Part shown: positions 1 to 8,851 of the stretch, in pieces
Position numbering within the stretch: position 1 is the first letter of the stretch
Layout: each line of letters starts with the position of its first letter
Origin: an uncultured Oscillospiraceae bacterium
GTDB lineage: Bacteria > Bacillota > Clostridia > Oscillospirales > Oscillospiraceae
DNA length: 64,000 bases
Assembly: GCA_947632005.1 (NCBI GenBank)
Contig: CANRNU010000001.1
Coordinates: 1-64,000, forward strand
Direction of reading: 5' to 3'
The notes under the pieces: generated by a model
The model's database searches: none
What the model was told of the DNA's origin: nothing
The model's input: only the letters and a program-made list of their open reading frames with translations
Program-made: the position numbers and the translations under genes

Positions 1-59
1 CCGCCACAACGTCGAAAGGCTTCTGAAGATGTCAGATCCCCGCAAGCGGGGCTCCTCCA

Positions 60-111
60 TCGGTCAGAAGCCTTTCTTCTTCTCCCCAAAGGGCAAGCGT
101 GCCCTTTGGGG
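60..111 (+). repeat. Hairpin repeat, copy 1
   Basis: The unit starts TCGGTCAGAAGCCTTTCTT and ends in a perfect 12-bp stem, CCCCAAAGGGCA / TGCCCTTTGGGG (84-95 and 100-111), with loop AGCG. A reverse copy of the head (GAAAGGCTTCTGA) lies at 14-26, so the heads form an inverted repeat around the small hairpin at 38-51. It could be an interspersed intergenic element or a remnant terminator; there is no T run after the stem. Confidence 0.8.
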
Positions 112-163
112 GCCCCGATGTTTTTCAAAAGACGATGCGGACTGGCTTGCCGGTCTCCGTTCG

Positions 164-215
164 TCGGTCAGAAGCCTTTCTTTTTCGCCCCAAAGGGCAG
201 GTGTGCCCTTTGGGG
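164..215 (+). repeat. Hairpin repeat, copy 2
   Basis: This is the second copy, 104 bp downstream of the first. Head and 12-bp stem are identical (188-199 and 204-215); the loop differs (GGTG instead of AGCG). Conserved arms with a varied loop suggest that the stem is what is kept. Confidence 0.8.
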
Positions 216-323
216 GCACCAAGAGAAAAGCCCGCTTTGCTGGACGCTCGCGGGGACACGAAGAACAAGGCCGCTTCACTGGGCTCCTGTGGGGGCCGCG
301 CAATAAGGTAGAGGAGATTTGAT

Positions 324-2225
324 ATGGACACCTGGCTGGAGAGCGTATACAGCGACGGGACGGCGATGTTCGTGAGCGCGCCGTCTCCCAGGATCGGTCA
401 GACGGTGCGCATCCGTCTGCGAATGTATGAGGGCGCGGCGGTGCGCCATGTGCTGCTGCGGTATCTGCGAAACGGGCTGGAGCGCATCGCGGAGGCGGCG
501 CCGGTCCGAAAGGCCCGGGGCCTCGTCTGGTACGAGGCGGAAATGCCCGTGACGGAGGGACGGATGCAGTACCAGTTTTATCTGGTCTGCGATGATGTGA
601 TCTACTATTACACCCAGCGTGGGATCACCACTTATCTTCCCGACCACACCTGTGACTTTGTGCTGCTGGCAGACTATGTGCAGCCGGCCTGGGTGAAGGA
701 AGCGGTATTTTATCAGATATTCCCGGAGCGGTTCTGCAACGGCGACCCGTCCAACGACGTGCAGCCGGGGGAGTACAGCCAGGAGGGTCACCCCGTCATC
801 AAACGGGAGAACTGGACCGATACGCCCCTGACCTATCAGGAGGGCTTTTGTCTGGATTTCCATGGGGGCGACCTGGAGGGCGTCCGGCAGAAGATACCCT
901 ATCTCAAGGAGCTGGGCGTCACGGCCCTGTACCTGAACCCCATCTTTCTGGCCCCGTCGGTACACAAATACGACTGCGCGGACTACTTCCACGTGGACCC
1001 GCACTTCGGCGGCGACGAGGCTCTGGCGGACCTGAGCAAAGACCTGCACGCAAACGGCATGAAGCTCATCCTGGACATCTCCATCAATCACACCGGGGCC
1101 AATCACCGCTGGTTCAACCGGGACGGGATGTTCTTTGACGTCTCCGAGGGCGCCTATCATGATCCCACAGCGCCGGAGCGTGGGTATTATTTCTTCGGGC
1201 CTGGCAACGCCTACCACGGCTGGGCGGGCAACGCCAATCTGCCCACATTGAACTATACCTCCCAGGCGCTGCGGGATGTGATCTACCGTGCTGAGGGCTC
1301 CGTGCTGAAAAAGTGGCTGAAGCCGCCTTACAGCATCGACGGCTGGCGCTTCGACGTGGCGGACACCTTCGCCCGGAACGATGAAGTGCAGCTTGCCCAT
1401 GAGCTCTGGCCGGAGATATGCCGGAGCATCCGGGAGGAGGATCCCCAGGCGTACATCCTGGCGGAGGACTGGGGGGACTGCGCCGGGTATCTGCAGGGGG
1501 ATGCCTGGGACTCGCCCATGAATTATTATGGCTGCGGTCGGCCCATCCGGCAGTTTTTCGGCCAGCCGGACCTGTTCATGAGCCGGGACCCCCGGCTGCG
1601 GGACGTGCCCTACCGGATGACGGCCCGGGACCTGGAGGCCAGGGTGATGCAGCATCTGGCCAAGCTGCCCTGGGTCATGTGGGAGAACCAGTTCAACCTC
1701 TTCGACAGCCACGATACCAGCCGCCTGCACAACGACCCGGCCATCTCGGCCATGGCCTGGCGGGGCGCGGTGTACTTCCAGTTCATCCTGACCGGCGCGG
1801 CCAGCATCTACTATGGGGACGAGGCCGCCATCGACGGCGTCCTAGGCTCCAACGAGGGCTGCCGCTATCCCATGCCCTGGGACAAGGACTTCCGGCAGGG
1901 GGAACAGTACCGGCTCTATCACACCATGGCCTGCTTGAAGAGGGCCCATCCGGCCTTGTCAAAGGGTGGGATGAAGTTTTTGTATGCGGACGGCTATACC
2001 GCCGCCATTGCCAGGTTCACGGAGGATGAGGCGTTCGTGGCGGTGATATCTGCGGAGAAGGAGCCGGCCCGCGTCCGCCTGCCCCTGGGCGCGATCGGCG
2101 CGGCGGGCCTTGCGGCGGAGGACGTGATGGGGGAAAAGCTGGACTGGCGTCCCCTGGACGAAAACAGCGTGGAGCTCGCGGTCCCGGAAGGAACATGTTA
2201 CTTTGTCGAATGTGAAATGAAGTAA
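324..2225 (+). CDS. GH13 alpha-amylase family enzyme (neopullulanase / cyclomaltodextrinase type)
   Basis: A 633-residue glycoside hydrolase of family 13. The first 120 residues look like the N-terminal beta domain of subfamily 20 enzymes, followed by the catalytic barrel and a C-terminal beta domain. The three catalytic acids can be read: Asp344 in GWRFDVAD (nucleophile), Glu381 in ILAEDW (acid/base) and Asp464 in the SHD motif (transition-state Asp). There is no signal peptide, so it should act inside the cell on imported maltodextrins or cyclodextrins. ATG at 324 follows GAGGAG with 7-nt spacing. It stands alone and ends at a hairpin terminator. Family is certain; exact substrate is not. 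Confidence 0.93.
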   Translation: MDTWLESVYSDGTAMFVSAPSPRIGQTVRIRLRMYEGAAVRHVLLRYLRNGLERIAEAAPVRKARGLVWYEAEMPVTEGRMQYQFYLVCDDVIYYYTQRGITTYLPDHTCDFVLLADYVQPAWVKEAVFYQIFPERFCNGDPSNDVQPGEYSQEGHPVIKRENWTDTPLTYQEGFCLDFHGGDLEGVRQKIPYLKELGVTALYLNPIFLAPSVHKYDCADYFHVDPHFGGDEALADLSKDLHANGMKLILDISINHTGANHRWFNRDGMFFDVSEGAYHDPTAPERGYYFFGPGNAYHGWAGNANLPTLNYTSQALRDVIYRAEGSVLKKWLKPPYSIDGWRFDVADTFARNDEVQLAHELWPEICRSIREEDPQAYILAEDWGDCAGYLQGDAWDSPMNYYGCGRPIRQFFGQPDLFMSRDPRLRDVPYRMTARDLEARVMQHLAKLPWVMWENQFNLFDSHDTSRLHNDPAISAMAWRGAVYFQFILTGAASIYYGDEAAIDGVLGSNEGCRYPMPWDKDFRQGEQYRLYHTMACLKRAHPALSKGGMKFLYADGYTAAIARFTEDEAFVAVISAEKEPARVRLPLGAIGAAGLAAEDVMGEKLDWRPLDENSVELAVPEGTCYFVECEMK

Positions 2226-2227
2226 AG

Positions 2228-2270
2228 AAACAGGGACATGACACACCGATGGGTGGTCATGCCCCTGTTT
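2228..2270. terminator. Bidirectional terminator after the amylase and TfoX-like genes
   Basis: A 15-bp stem (2228-2242 with 2256-2270) with one A/C mismatch, loop of 13 nt, A residues on one side and T residues on the other. It sits between the converging genes ending at 2225 (+) and 2296 (-). Confidence 0.75.
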
Positions 2271-2295
2271 TCTGGCGCGGCAGATGGGAAGTTGC

Positions 2296-2616
2296 CTATT
2301 TCTTCTTTTTCGGTTTTGGCGCTGGCAATTCCTCATACATGGCGTTGAATAAACCTGTCAAAAACTCTCTGTTGTCAACTTCGTCTACCAACAACATCTC
2401 TTTTGCACCCTCATAGGGGGGTTCATAGGTCGCTGTTGGCATATAGCTGATGGCTGCTTTGATTGGTTTTACAAGCAACCTGTCATCATAGATACCGCCT
2501 ACGGTCTTGCCGCGGTAATAGATGACAAATTCCCCCATCATAGCCCGATATGTGATTTCATCCAATTCGGACAACTGCCCTAAAATAAATTCTAAATATT
2601 CTTTACTCGACGCCAC
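2296..2616 (-). CDS. TfoX N-terminal domain protein
   Basis: A 106-residue single-domain protein matching the TfoX N-terminal family; the typical core YRAMMGEFVIYYRGK is at about residues 23-37. In gammaproteobacteria full-length TfoX regulates competence, but stand-alone N-terminal domains in Firmicutes have no settled role. The C-terminus is a lysine/proline tail (PKPKKKK). The gene is visibly more AT-rich than its neighbours, which hints at later acquisition. It stands alone, with an AT-rich upstream spacer at 2617-2712. Confidence 0.85.
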   Translation of the reverse strand: MASSKEYLEFILGQLSELDEITYRAMMGEFVIYYRGKTVGGIYDDRLLVKPIKAAISYMPTATYEPPYEGAKEMLLVDEVDNREFLTGLFNAMYEELPAPKPKKKK

Positions 2617-2712
2617 GATTCCACCTCAAATGCCGATTTGTCAAACTTGCAAATCCTTCCGAAATAACAGCGCACAGGCCCGGCGACCCGCCAGGGGGCG
2701 TTTTGCAGCGTC

Positions 2713-3432
2713 TCAGTCCAGGGACATCTCGCCGCCCTCTTCGCAGAGCTGCTCCATGATGCCGTCGTGGATGATATAGGCCTCGCCGTACAGCGTCTCC
2801 TGTCCGTCTTTGGACAGGACATAGCTGCCGTCCGGCAGGACCAAGAAGGCCCGGCCCATGCTGTCCGGCAGGGCGATGCCGTCAAACAGGTCCAAGCCGT
2901 CCAGACTCTCGCCCGCGATGGTATTGAAGTGGGGGATGATATTGATATCCGTCAGCCCCAAGCCGGGCAGGAACCGCTCATAGTCCGGGTCCACGGCCTC
3001 GCCCTCCAGCTCCGGGTGGGCATAGACAGTCCCGGCGCTGTTCATGCTCCCGGCGCTGATGCCCATGAGCACGCCGTCGAAGCCGGCCAGCATGTCCTTC
3101 AGGCCGAGCTCACGGAAGAACCAGTTCTGGGTGGGCACATGGCCGCCCGCCAGGATGATGAACTGGGCGTTTTTCACAAGCACCGCTGCGTCCTCAGCGT
3201 TCCGGCCGTCCAGCACCTCGTATTCAGAAAAGGCGAAGCCGGCCCTTTCCAGGCCCTCGGCCGTACTGGCTGCATAAAGGTCTGTCTTTTCCCAGTCCTC
3301 CGGGTCGGAGCAGACATACAGCGCCCGGCAGGGGTAGGGCACGGCCAGATGGAGCCGGTGGATGAAGCCGTTGGCGGGATTCAGGTCCAGTGTATCGGGG
3401 ACCATAGGGGAGCTGGTGAAAAAACAGGTCAT
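2713..3432 (-). CDS. Peptidase E-like (S51 family) type 1 glutamine amidotransferase fold protein
   Basis: A 239-residue cytosolic protein of the dipeptidase E / S51 family, which cleaves Asp-X dipeptides in characterised members. Ser126 in GISAGS is the expected nucleophile and His168 in IPHF a likely partner. The C-terminal part (VLPDGSYVLSKDG) fits the family's final beta region. A single gene transcribed from an extended -10 promoter at 3469-3474; the ATG at 3432 has only a weak AAAGTGAG ribosome binding site. It diverges from the GH112 gene. Family is clear; substrate is inferred. Confidence 0.85.
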   Translation of the reverse strand: MTCFFTSSPMVPDTLDLNPANGFIHRLHLAVPYPCRALYVCSDPEDWEKTDLYAASTAEGLERAGFAFSEYEVLDGRNAEDAAVLVKNAQFIILAGGHVPTQNWFFRELGLKDMLAGFDGVLMGISAGSMNSAGTVYAHPELEGEAVDPDYERFLPGLGLTDINIIPHFNTIAGESLDGLDLFDGIALPDSMGRAFLVLPDGSYVLSKDGQETLYGEAYIIHDGIMEQLCEEGGEMSLD

Positions 3433-3468
3433 GACATATTCTCACTTTCTTGGGGTATTTCTGCGTGC

Positions 3469-3474
3469 ATTATA
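3469..3474 (-). promoter_or_regulatory. Extended -10 promoter of the peptidase E-like gene
   Basis: On the minus strand the sequence reads TTTGCTATAATG: a perfect TATAAT with the TGn extension and no good -35. The start site would be near 3462, giving a leader of about 30 nt. Confidence 0.6.
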
Positions 3475-3497
3475 GCAAATTCCTGGTAAAATTTCTA

Positions 3498-3525
3498 TTG
3501 CTTTCATAAAACATTCATATATACT
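3498..3525 (+). promoter_or_regulatory. Candidate promoter of the GH112 operon
   Basis: TTGCTT, 16-nt spacer, TATACT, in an AT-rich stretch about 50 nt upstream of the GH112 start codon. It is back to back with the peptidase E promoter. Confidence 0.5.
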
Positions 3526-3575
3526 TAAAATCAGTGAACAGCCTGGCGGCTTGACGATGTAAAGGGGGCCGAAGC

Positions 3576-5747
3576 ATGCCTGAAAAGAGAGGAAGAGTCA
3601 CCATTCCCACCGACATGGACGTGGTGCCGGAGACGTTGGAGATCATGGAGCGCTGGGGGGCGGACGCCGTCCGGGACTGTGACGGCACGGATTTTCCCGA
3701 GGCGCTCAAGGGCGTGGATGCGAAGATCTATTCCACCTATTATACCACCCGCAAGGACAACGCCTGGGCCAAAGCCAACCCGGACGAGGTCCAGCAATGC
3801 TACATCATGACCGGCTTCCACACCGCCCAGGAGGGACCGCTTGCCATTTCCCTGATGCAGGGGATAAGCCCGGAGCTCATGGCGGTCAATGACCGGGACG
3901 ACATCCGCCGCTGGTGGGAGGTCATGGACAGGACCCTGGGGGAACCCCTGCGTCCGGAGGATTGGCGCTATGAGAGCGATACAGGCTGCGTGGTCATCGA
4001 ACGGCCGGAAGCCTTCCACGACTATACGGTGAGCTTTCTCGCCTATCTCATCTGGGACCCGGTGCACATGTACAACGCCGTCACCAACGGCTGGAAGGAT
4101 TTTGAACACCAGATCACCTTCGACGTGCGTCAGCCCAAGACCCACGCCTTTTCCCTGGACCGTCTGCGGCGGTTCCTGGAGGACCACCCCTATGTGGACG
4201 TGGTCCGCTATACCACGTTTTTCCATCAGTTCACCCTGGTCTTTGACGAGCTGAAGCGGGAAAAGTATGTGGACTGGTACGGCTATTCTGCCTCCGTGAG
4301 CCCCTATATCCTGGAGAGGTTCGAGAGGGAGGCGGGATATCCCTTCCGTCCGGAGTACATCATCGACCAGGGGTATTACAACAACCAGTACCGGGTGCCC
4401 AGCAGGGAATACAAGGATTTCATGGCCTTTCAGCGGCGGGAGGTGGCGGCCCTGGCCAAGGAGCTGGTGGACATCACCCACGAGTACGGCAAAGAGGCCA
4501 TGATGTTCCTGGGGGACCACTGGATCGGCACGGAGCCCTACATGGAGGAGTTCGCCTCCATCGGCCTGGACGCGGTGGTGGGCAGCGTGGGGAACGGCTC
4601 CACCCTGCGGCTCATCTCCGACATCCCCGGGGTGAAGTATACGGAGGGGCGGTTTCTGCCCTATTTCTTCCCGGACACCTTCCATCCCGGCGGCGACCCG
4701 GTGCGGGAGGCGAAGGAGAATTGGGTGACGGCCCGGCGGGCTATTCTGCGCAAGCCCATCGACCGCATCGGCTACGGGGGATATCTGAAACTGGCCTGCG
4801 GATTTCCCGAATTCATCGACTATGTGCAGAGCGTCTGTGACGAGTTCCGGGAGCTGTATGACAACATTGGCAGCGGGGGAAGACCTTGGAGCTGCAAGAC
4901 CGTGGCGGTGCTGAACGCCTGGGGAAAGGCCCGGTCCTGGGGCTGTCACATGGTCCACCACGCTTTGTACCATAAGCAGAACTATTCCTATGCGGGCATC
5001 ATTGAAGCACTCTCCGGCGCGCCCTATGACGTGCGGTTTTTGAGCTTCGACGACATCCTGGCGGACCCGGCCGTTCTGGACGGAGTCGATGTGCTCCTGA
5101 ACATCGGCGACGGCGACACGGCCCACACCGGCGGCGCGGTCTGGGAGGATGGGCGCATCTCCGCTGCGGTGAAGCGCTTCGTCTGGAACGGCGGGGGCTT
5201 CATCGGCGTGGGGGAGCCCTCCGGGCACCAGTATCAGGGCCGGTATATCCAGCTTGCCGGGGTGCTGGGCGTGGAGAAGGAGACAGGCTTTACCCTGAAT
5301 TATGATAAGTACAACTGGGACGAGCACCCGGACCACTTCATCCTGGCGGATGCGGAGGGCCCGGTGGACTTCGGCGAGGGGAAAAAGAGCATGTACGCGC
5401 TGCCCGGCGCGGAGGTGCTCGTCCAGCGGGACCGGGAGGTCCAGCTGGCTGTCAACGGCTTTGGAAAGGGCCGGGCGGTGTACATCTCCGGCCTGCCGTA
5501 TTCCTTCCGGAACAGCCGTCTCCTCCACCGGGCGGTGCTGTGGAGCGCCCACGGGGAGGGGGAACTGGAGAAATGGTTCTCCGCCAACGTGGATACCGAG
5601 GTCCACGCCTATCCGGACAGCGGTCGGTACTGCGTGGTGAACAACGCCGCCGCGCCCCGGCAGACCACCGTCTTCACGGATGGCGCGTCGTTCCCTCTGC
5701 GCCTGGACGCCGGCGAGATCCGCTGGTTTGAGGTGAAAAGCCTATGA
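3576..5747 (+). CDS. lnbP: 1,3-beta-galactosyl-N-acetylhexosamine phosphorylase (GH112)
   Basis: A 723-residue cytosolic phosphorylase of family GH112. Characterised members split galacto-N-biose (mucin core) or lacto-N-biose (milk oligosaccharides) with phosphate to galactose 1-phosphate and the free N-acetylhexosamine. The start RGRVTIPTDMD and the segment FLGDHWIGTEPY are family signatures; Asp314 in the latter aligns with the catalytic Asp of the bifidobacterial enzyme. The C-terminal beta domain is complete, so the length is normal. AAAGGGGG precedes the ATG. It overlaps the HAD gene by 4 nt (ATGA). No transporter or kinase for the products is nearby. Confidence 0.95.
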   Translation: MPEKRGRVTIPTDMDVVPETLEIMERWGADAVRDCDGTDFPEALKGVDAKIYSTYYTTRKDNAWAKANPDEVQQCYIMTGFHTAQEGPLAISLMQGISPELMAVNDRDDIRRWWEVMDRTLGEPLRPEDWRYESDTGCVVIERPEAFHDYTVSFLAYLIWDPVHMYNAVTNGWKDFEHQITFDVRQPKTHAFSLDRLRRFLEDHPYVDVVRYTTFFHQFTLVFDELKREKYVDWYGYSASVSPYILERFEREAGYPFRPEYIIDQGYYNNQYRVPSREYKDFMAFQRREVAALAKELVDITHEYGKEAMMFLGDHWIGTEPYMEEFASIGLDAVVGSVGNGSTLRLISDIPGVKYTEGRFLPYFFPDTFHPGGDPVREAKENWVTARRAILRKPIDRIGYGGYLKLACGFPEFIDYVQSVCDEFRELYDNIGSGGRPWSCKTVAVLNAWGKARSWGCHMVHHALYHKQNYSYAGIIEALSGAPYDVRFLSFDDILADPAVLDGVDVLLNIGDGDTAHTGGAVWEDGRISAAVKRFVWNGGGFIGVGEPSGHQYQGRYIQLAGVLGVEKETGFTLNYDKYNWDEHPDHFILADAEGPVDFGEGKKSMYALPGAEVLVQRDREVQLAVNGFGKGRAVYISGLPYSFRNSRLLHRAVLWSAHGEGELEKWFSANVDTEVHAYPDSGRYCVVNNAAAPRQTTVFTDGASFPLRLDAGEIRWFEVKSL

Positions 5748-6388
5748 CGGTCATCTGGGATTGGAACGGCACGCTCCTGGACGACGTCCAGGTGTGTCTG
5801 GGGGTGATGAACGGCATCCTGGCCCGCCGCGGTCTTCCGCCGCTCAGCCTGGAGCGGTACCGGGAGATATTCGCCTTTCCGGTGAAGGACTATTACGGCC
5901 TGGCGGGGCTGGACGTGTCCGGGGACAGGTTTTTTGCCCTGGCGGAGGAATTCATGACCGGCTACCGGGCCGCCTCCAAACGGTGCGCACTGATGCCCGG
6001 CGCGGCGGAGGTGCTGGCCGCTCTGGACGGCATGGGCCTTTCCCAGGTGCTGGCATCCGCCTCCCGGCAGGACGATCTGGAGCGGCAGCTGGCGGAGCAG
6101 GGCCTGACCGGGCGCTTTCAGGCGGTGCTGGGGATGGGCGACGACCTGGGAGGCGGCAAGGCAGGGCTTGCCGCCGGGTACATCCGGAAAAACGGTATAG
6201 CGCCAGACAGCGTATATTTCGTGGGGGACACGGCCCACGACTGGGAGACCGCTGAGAGCGTGGGCGCCCGGTGCGTGCTGATCGCCGCCGGACACCAGAG
6301 CCGGGCCAGGCTGACGGCAGCGGAGGCCGCTGTATTGGACGATATCCGGCAGCTTCCCGCCTTTCTGGCGGCAAAGATACAACAGTGA
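5744..6388 (+). CDS. HAD-superfamily hydrolase, phosphoglycolate phosphatase-like
   Basis: A 214-residue HAD phosphatase. Motif I is DWNGTLLDD near the N-terminus, with Asn in place of the usual second Asp, a form common in this Clostridia subgroup. Motif II is the Ser in LASAS, motif III lies around GGGKAG and motif IV is GDTAHDWETA. The helical cap is between residues 15 and 85. The start codon overlaps the GH112 stop, so the two are translationally coupled; it may dephosphorylate a sugar phosphate made downstream of the phosphorylase, but the substrate cannot be read from the sequence. Confidence 0.88.
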   Translation: MTVIWDWNGTLLDDVQVCLGVMNGILARRGLPPLSLERYREIFAFPVKDYYGLAGLDVSGDRFFALAEEFMTGYRAASKRCALMPGAAEVLAALDGMGLSQVLASASRQDDLERQLAEQGLTGRFQAVLGMGDDLGGGKAGLAAGYIRKNGIAPDSVYFVGDTAHDWETAESVGARCVLIAAGHQSRARLTAAEAAVLDDIRQLPAFLAAKIQQ

Positions 6389-6403
6389 CAGGGGGAGAGC
6401 ATC

Positions 6404-7243
6404 ATGGAATTTTGGAAGATGAACGGCGCCGGGAACGATTTTATCGTTCTGAACGACATGGAAAGACGCATCCCGGATGGGCGGCTGGGGTACCTGGCGA
6501 AGACCTTGTGTGAGCGGCGGCTGTCCATCGGCGCGGATGGGCTCATGGTGGTGCGCCCGGCAGAGCAGGACGGCGACTACCGGATGGTGTTTTATAACTC
6601 TGACGGCAGCGAAGGGGAGATGTGCGGCAACGGCGCCCGGTGTATTTGCCGCTACGGTTATGAAAACGGCCTGGCAGGCCAGACACAGCGCGTGGAGACC
6701 ATGTCCGGCACGGTGACGGGCCTGCGGGTGGACCGGAGGCAGTACCGGGTCCGGCTCAACGATCCCAGCGTGATGGAGCTGGACCATCCCATCCAGGTGG
6801 ACGGCACGGTCTATCCCTGCGCCTATGTGGAGCTGGGCGTTCCCGGCCTGCCTCACGCGGCGGTGCCTGTGAAGGACCTGGCGGAGGCCGATGAGACCGC
6901 GCTCCGGGAGCTTGGCCGGAAGATGCGCTTTCACCCATCGTTTCCCAAGGGGGCCAATGTGAATTTCTATGAGATCGTGGGCCGGGACCATGTATTCGAG
7001 CGGACCTTCGAGCGGGGGGTGGAGGACTTTACCTATGCCTGCGGCACCGGGACCGGCTCGGTGGCAGCGGTGCTGACGCTGCTGGGCGAGGTCAGCGGAG
7101 AGCATGTGCAGGTGGATATGACCGGCGGCACGCTATATATCGACGTGTACCGGACCGGTGAGCGCATCACGGACCTATTCCTCACAGGTCCCACGAACAT
7201 CGTCTGCAAGGGCACCGTTACCGACGAGGAACTGAAGATTTAG
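6404..7243 (+). CDS. dapF: Diaminopimelate epimerase
   Basis: A 279-residue enzyme that converts LL- to meso-diaminopimelate for lysine and peptidoglycan. The start MEFWKMNGAGNDF is typical. The two catalytic cysteines are visible in MCGNGARC and ACGTGTGS. The ribosome binding site is GGGGGAG. It follows the HAD gene by 15 nt and is the last gene of the GH112 operon, an unusual partner for a cell-wall gene. The bidirectional terminator at 7247-7281 follows directly. Confidence 0.97.
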   Translation: MEFWKMNGAGNDFIVLNDMERRIPDGRLGYLAKTLCERRLSIGADGLMVVRPAEQDGDYRMVFYNSDGSEGEMCGNGARCICRYGYENGLAGQTQRVETMSGTVTGLRVDRRQYRVRLNDPSVMELDHPIQVDGTVYPCAYVELGVPGLPHAAVPVKDLAEADETALRELGRKMRFHPSFPKGANVNFYEIVGRDHVFERTFERGVEDFTYACGTGTGSVAAVLTLLGEVSGEHVQVDMTGGTLYIDVYRTGERITDLFLTGPTNIVCKGTVTDEELKI

Positions 7244-7246
7244 GCA

Positions 7247-7281
7247 GCAAAAAAGCAAGTCCTGAGGACTTGCTTTTTTGC
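7247..7281. terminator. Bidirectional terminator between dapF and dut
   Basis: A perfect 16-bp stem (7247-7262 with 7266-7281), 3-nt loop TGA, with A runs on the left arm and T runs on the right. It serves both converging genes. Confidence 0.92.
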
Positions 7282-7282
7282 T

Positions 7283-7693
7283 TTATGCTCCCGTACTGCC
7301 AAAGCCGCCAGCGCCGCGCTCGGTGTCCTCCAGACAGTCCGCCAGCTCCAGCTCCGGCGTCAGGATGGGCAGGATCACCAGCTGGGTGATCTTCATCCCC
7401 GGCTCGATGGTCACGGCGTCGGTCCCGTGGTTATAGAGCTTGGCTACGATGGGGCCGGTATAGCCCGCGTCGATGACGCCCTCGCACAGGATGTTCTTCT
7501 TTACGTTCAGGCCGCTCTTGCTCTTGAGCATCCCCACATAGCCCGCCGGGATGGCTGCATGGACGCCAGTATCAAACACGCCGCTGCCCCCGGGGGGGAT
7601 GGTGACCGCCGTCCGGGCGTACAGGTCCAGTCCGGCGTCTGTGGCATGGGCCCGGGTGGGCATATAAGCGCCGTCGTCAAGGGTTATTCTCAT
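7283..7693 (-). CDS. dut: dUTP diphosphatase
   Basis: A 136-residue trimeric dUTPase that removes dUTP and supplies dUMP. All five motifs are present: DAGLDLYA (I), SKSGLN (II), GVIDAGYTGPI (III), GMKITQLV (IV) and RGAGGFGSTG (V). The ribosome binding site GGGAGG overlaps the end of the upstream DHHW gene (15-nt gap), so dut is the last gene of the xerD-MBOAT-DHHW-dut unit. Confidence 0.97.
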   Translation of the reverse strand: MRITLDDGAYMPTRAHATDAGLDLYARTAVTIPPGGSGVFDTGVHAAIPAGYVGMLKSKSGLNVKKNILCEGVIDAGYTGPIVAKLYNHGTDAVTIEPGMKITQLVILPILTPELELADCLEDTERGAGGFGSTGA

Positions 7694-7708
7694 GGTCAGA
7701 TCCTCCCA

Positions 7709-8842
7709 TCAGGACAGAATACCGGGGTCCAGCAAAAACAGGTTCCGGTCGGTGGAGAAGTTGTCGACGCTGTAGAGCACCAGTATGCAGTCGAAGCCGT
7801 TCTCCTGGGCGTACGGGACCAGCGGGTCCCGGTAATACCGCAGGTCGATAAGGTCGATGCGGGAGAAATCCTCCAGCAGGAAAGGGGCCAGGCTGTCCGA
7901 ATAGGAGTCCCGGACGAGCAGGAGGGAGGGACCGTCGTGCCCGGTCCTGATAGACCGCAGAGAGGTGTTGCCCCCCAGGAACATGGAGTACTTGTCCTTC
8001 ACATCCAGGAAGTCTGTGTTATACAGCGGCCCTTCCACTGGCGGGTCCTTGCTCATGTCCAGCACCGTGACGGAGCCGTCGTCCGGCACAAAGGTCTCCA
8101 TCGTGTCCGGCCTGACCCAGGAGAAGCCGGAGGAGGAGTATGTGGTGCCATAAAAGCTCTCAGACACCGTCTGACGGTCATAGGAGGCCAGGGAAGGGGC
8201 GGGGAGGTCCATGGCCCTGCACAGCGCCTCGTAGCCGTAAAAGGCGCCCAGGCTCGTCCAGTGATGGTCGGTGCGATAGTAGATATACTCATCCGCATGC
8301 TCCCGCAGAGCGGAGGCGAGGTCGATGTTCGTGGCGTTGCTCTCGCCGTAGGCCCGGTCGATGACGGCCTGTTGGCTGTCGGACGGGGCATTTTCCGGCA
8401 GGAGATAGGAGCAGATCTCCGCCGCACCGGGGATGAGGCCAAAATAGACAGGGATATCGGTACCCTCTGTCAAGGCGTTGAGATACCCCACATTCCGGTC
8501 GATATCCGCATCGGAGGGGGCGTCAAAATCGGAGATGATGGTGTCGTTTCCGCAGTAATAGACCCCGTTGTTCTCCTTCTTGCCAACCAGCAGCTCACAC
8601 CGGGCCTTCAATGCCGTCCAGGCGTCCCGGAAGGGGAACTGGTCGGTGGTGTATTTTTCAAAGTCCGCCGTGAAATCCCCCTCTGCCAGGGCATCCAGAG
8701 AGAAGGAGGGGAGAGCTTGGAGGTATCGATTCTCCTGCTGGGAGAATTCCGTATCCGGCAAAATGGGCAGCAGCAGGGCAAAGGCCCCGATGAAAGCCAG
8801 AAACACGGCGACGATGGCGATGTTGGCAGCCTTTTTCTTCAT
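7709..8842 (-). CDS. DHHW family protein, AlgJ/AlgX-like partner of the MBOAT acyltransferase
   Basis: A 377-residue protein with one N-terminal membrane anchor (about residues 8-30) and an extracellular SGNH-like domain. The family motif is at RTDHHWTSLGAF, and the second motif VRDSYSDSLAPFL carries the expected Asp-Ser. Such proteins work with MBOAT proteins to place acetyl groups on surface polysaccharides. It begins 9 nt after the MBOAT gene. The polymer modified is not known here. Confidence 0.9.
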   Translation of the reverse strand: MKKKAANIAIVAVFLAFIGAFALLLPILPDTEFSQQENRYLQALPSFSLDALAEGDFTADFEKYTTDQFPFRDAWTALKARCELLVGKKENNGVYYCGNDTIISDFDAPSDADIDRNVGYLNALTEGTDIPVYFGLIPGAAEICSYLLPENAPSDSQQAVIDRAYGESNATNIDLASALREHADEYIYYRTDHHWTSLGAFYGYEALCRAMDLPAPSLASYDRQTVSESFYGTTYSSSGFSWVRPDTMETFVPDDGSVTVLDMSKDPPVEGPLYNTDFLDVKDKYSMFLGGNTSLRSIRTGHDGPSLLLVRDSYSDSLAPFLLEDFSRIDLIDLRYYRDPLVPYAQENGFDCILVLYSVDNFSTDRNLFLLDPGILS

Positions 8843-8851
8843 ATCCTCACC

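Larger units (their letters stand above)
1..323. other. Non-coding 5-prime region with repeats
   Basis: No convincing gene is seen. Short overlapping ORFs on both strands encode only translations of the repeat. The stretch holds a small hairpin (CCCCGC-AA-GCGGGG, 38-51), an inverted copy of the repeat head (14-26) and two direct copies of a hairpin-bearing repeat (60-111 and 164-215). The ribosome binding site of the amylase gene, GAGGAG, is at 311-316. No clear promoter could be picked out. Confidence 0.6.

Noticed and set aside
29-322. Short ORFs in the first 320 bases
   Set aside because: Several frames on both strands are open only because of the repeats, and none has a ribosome site or a family match.
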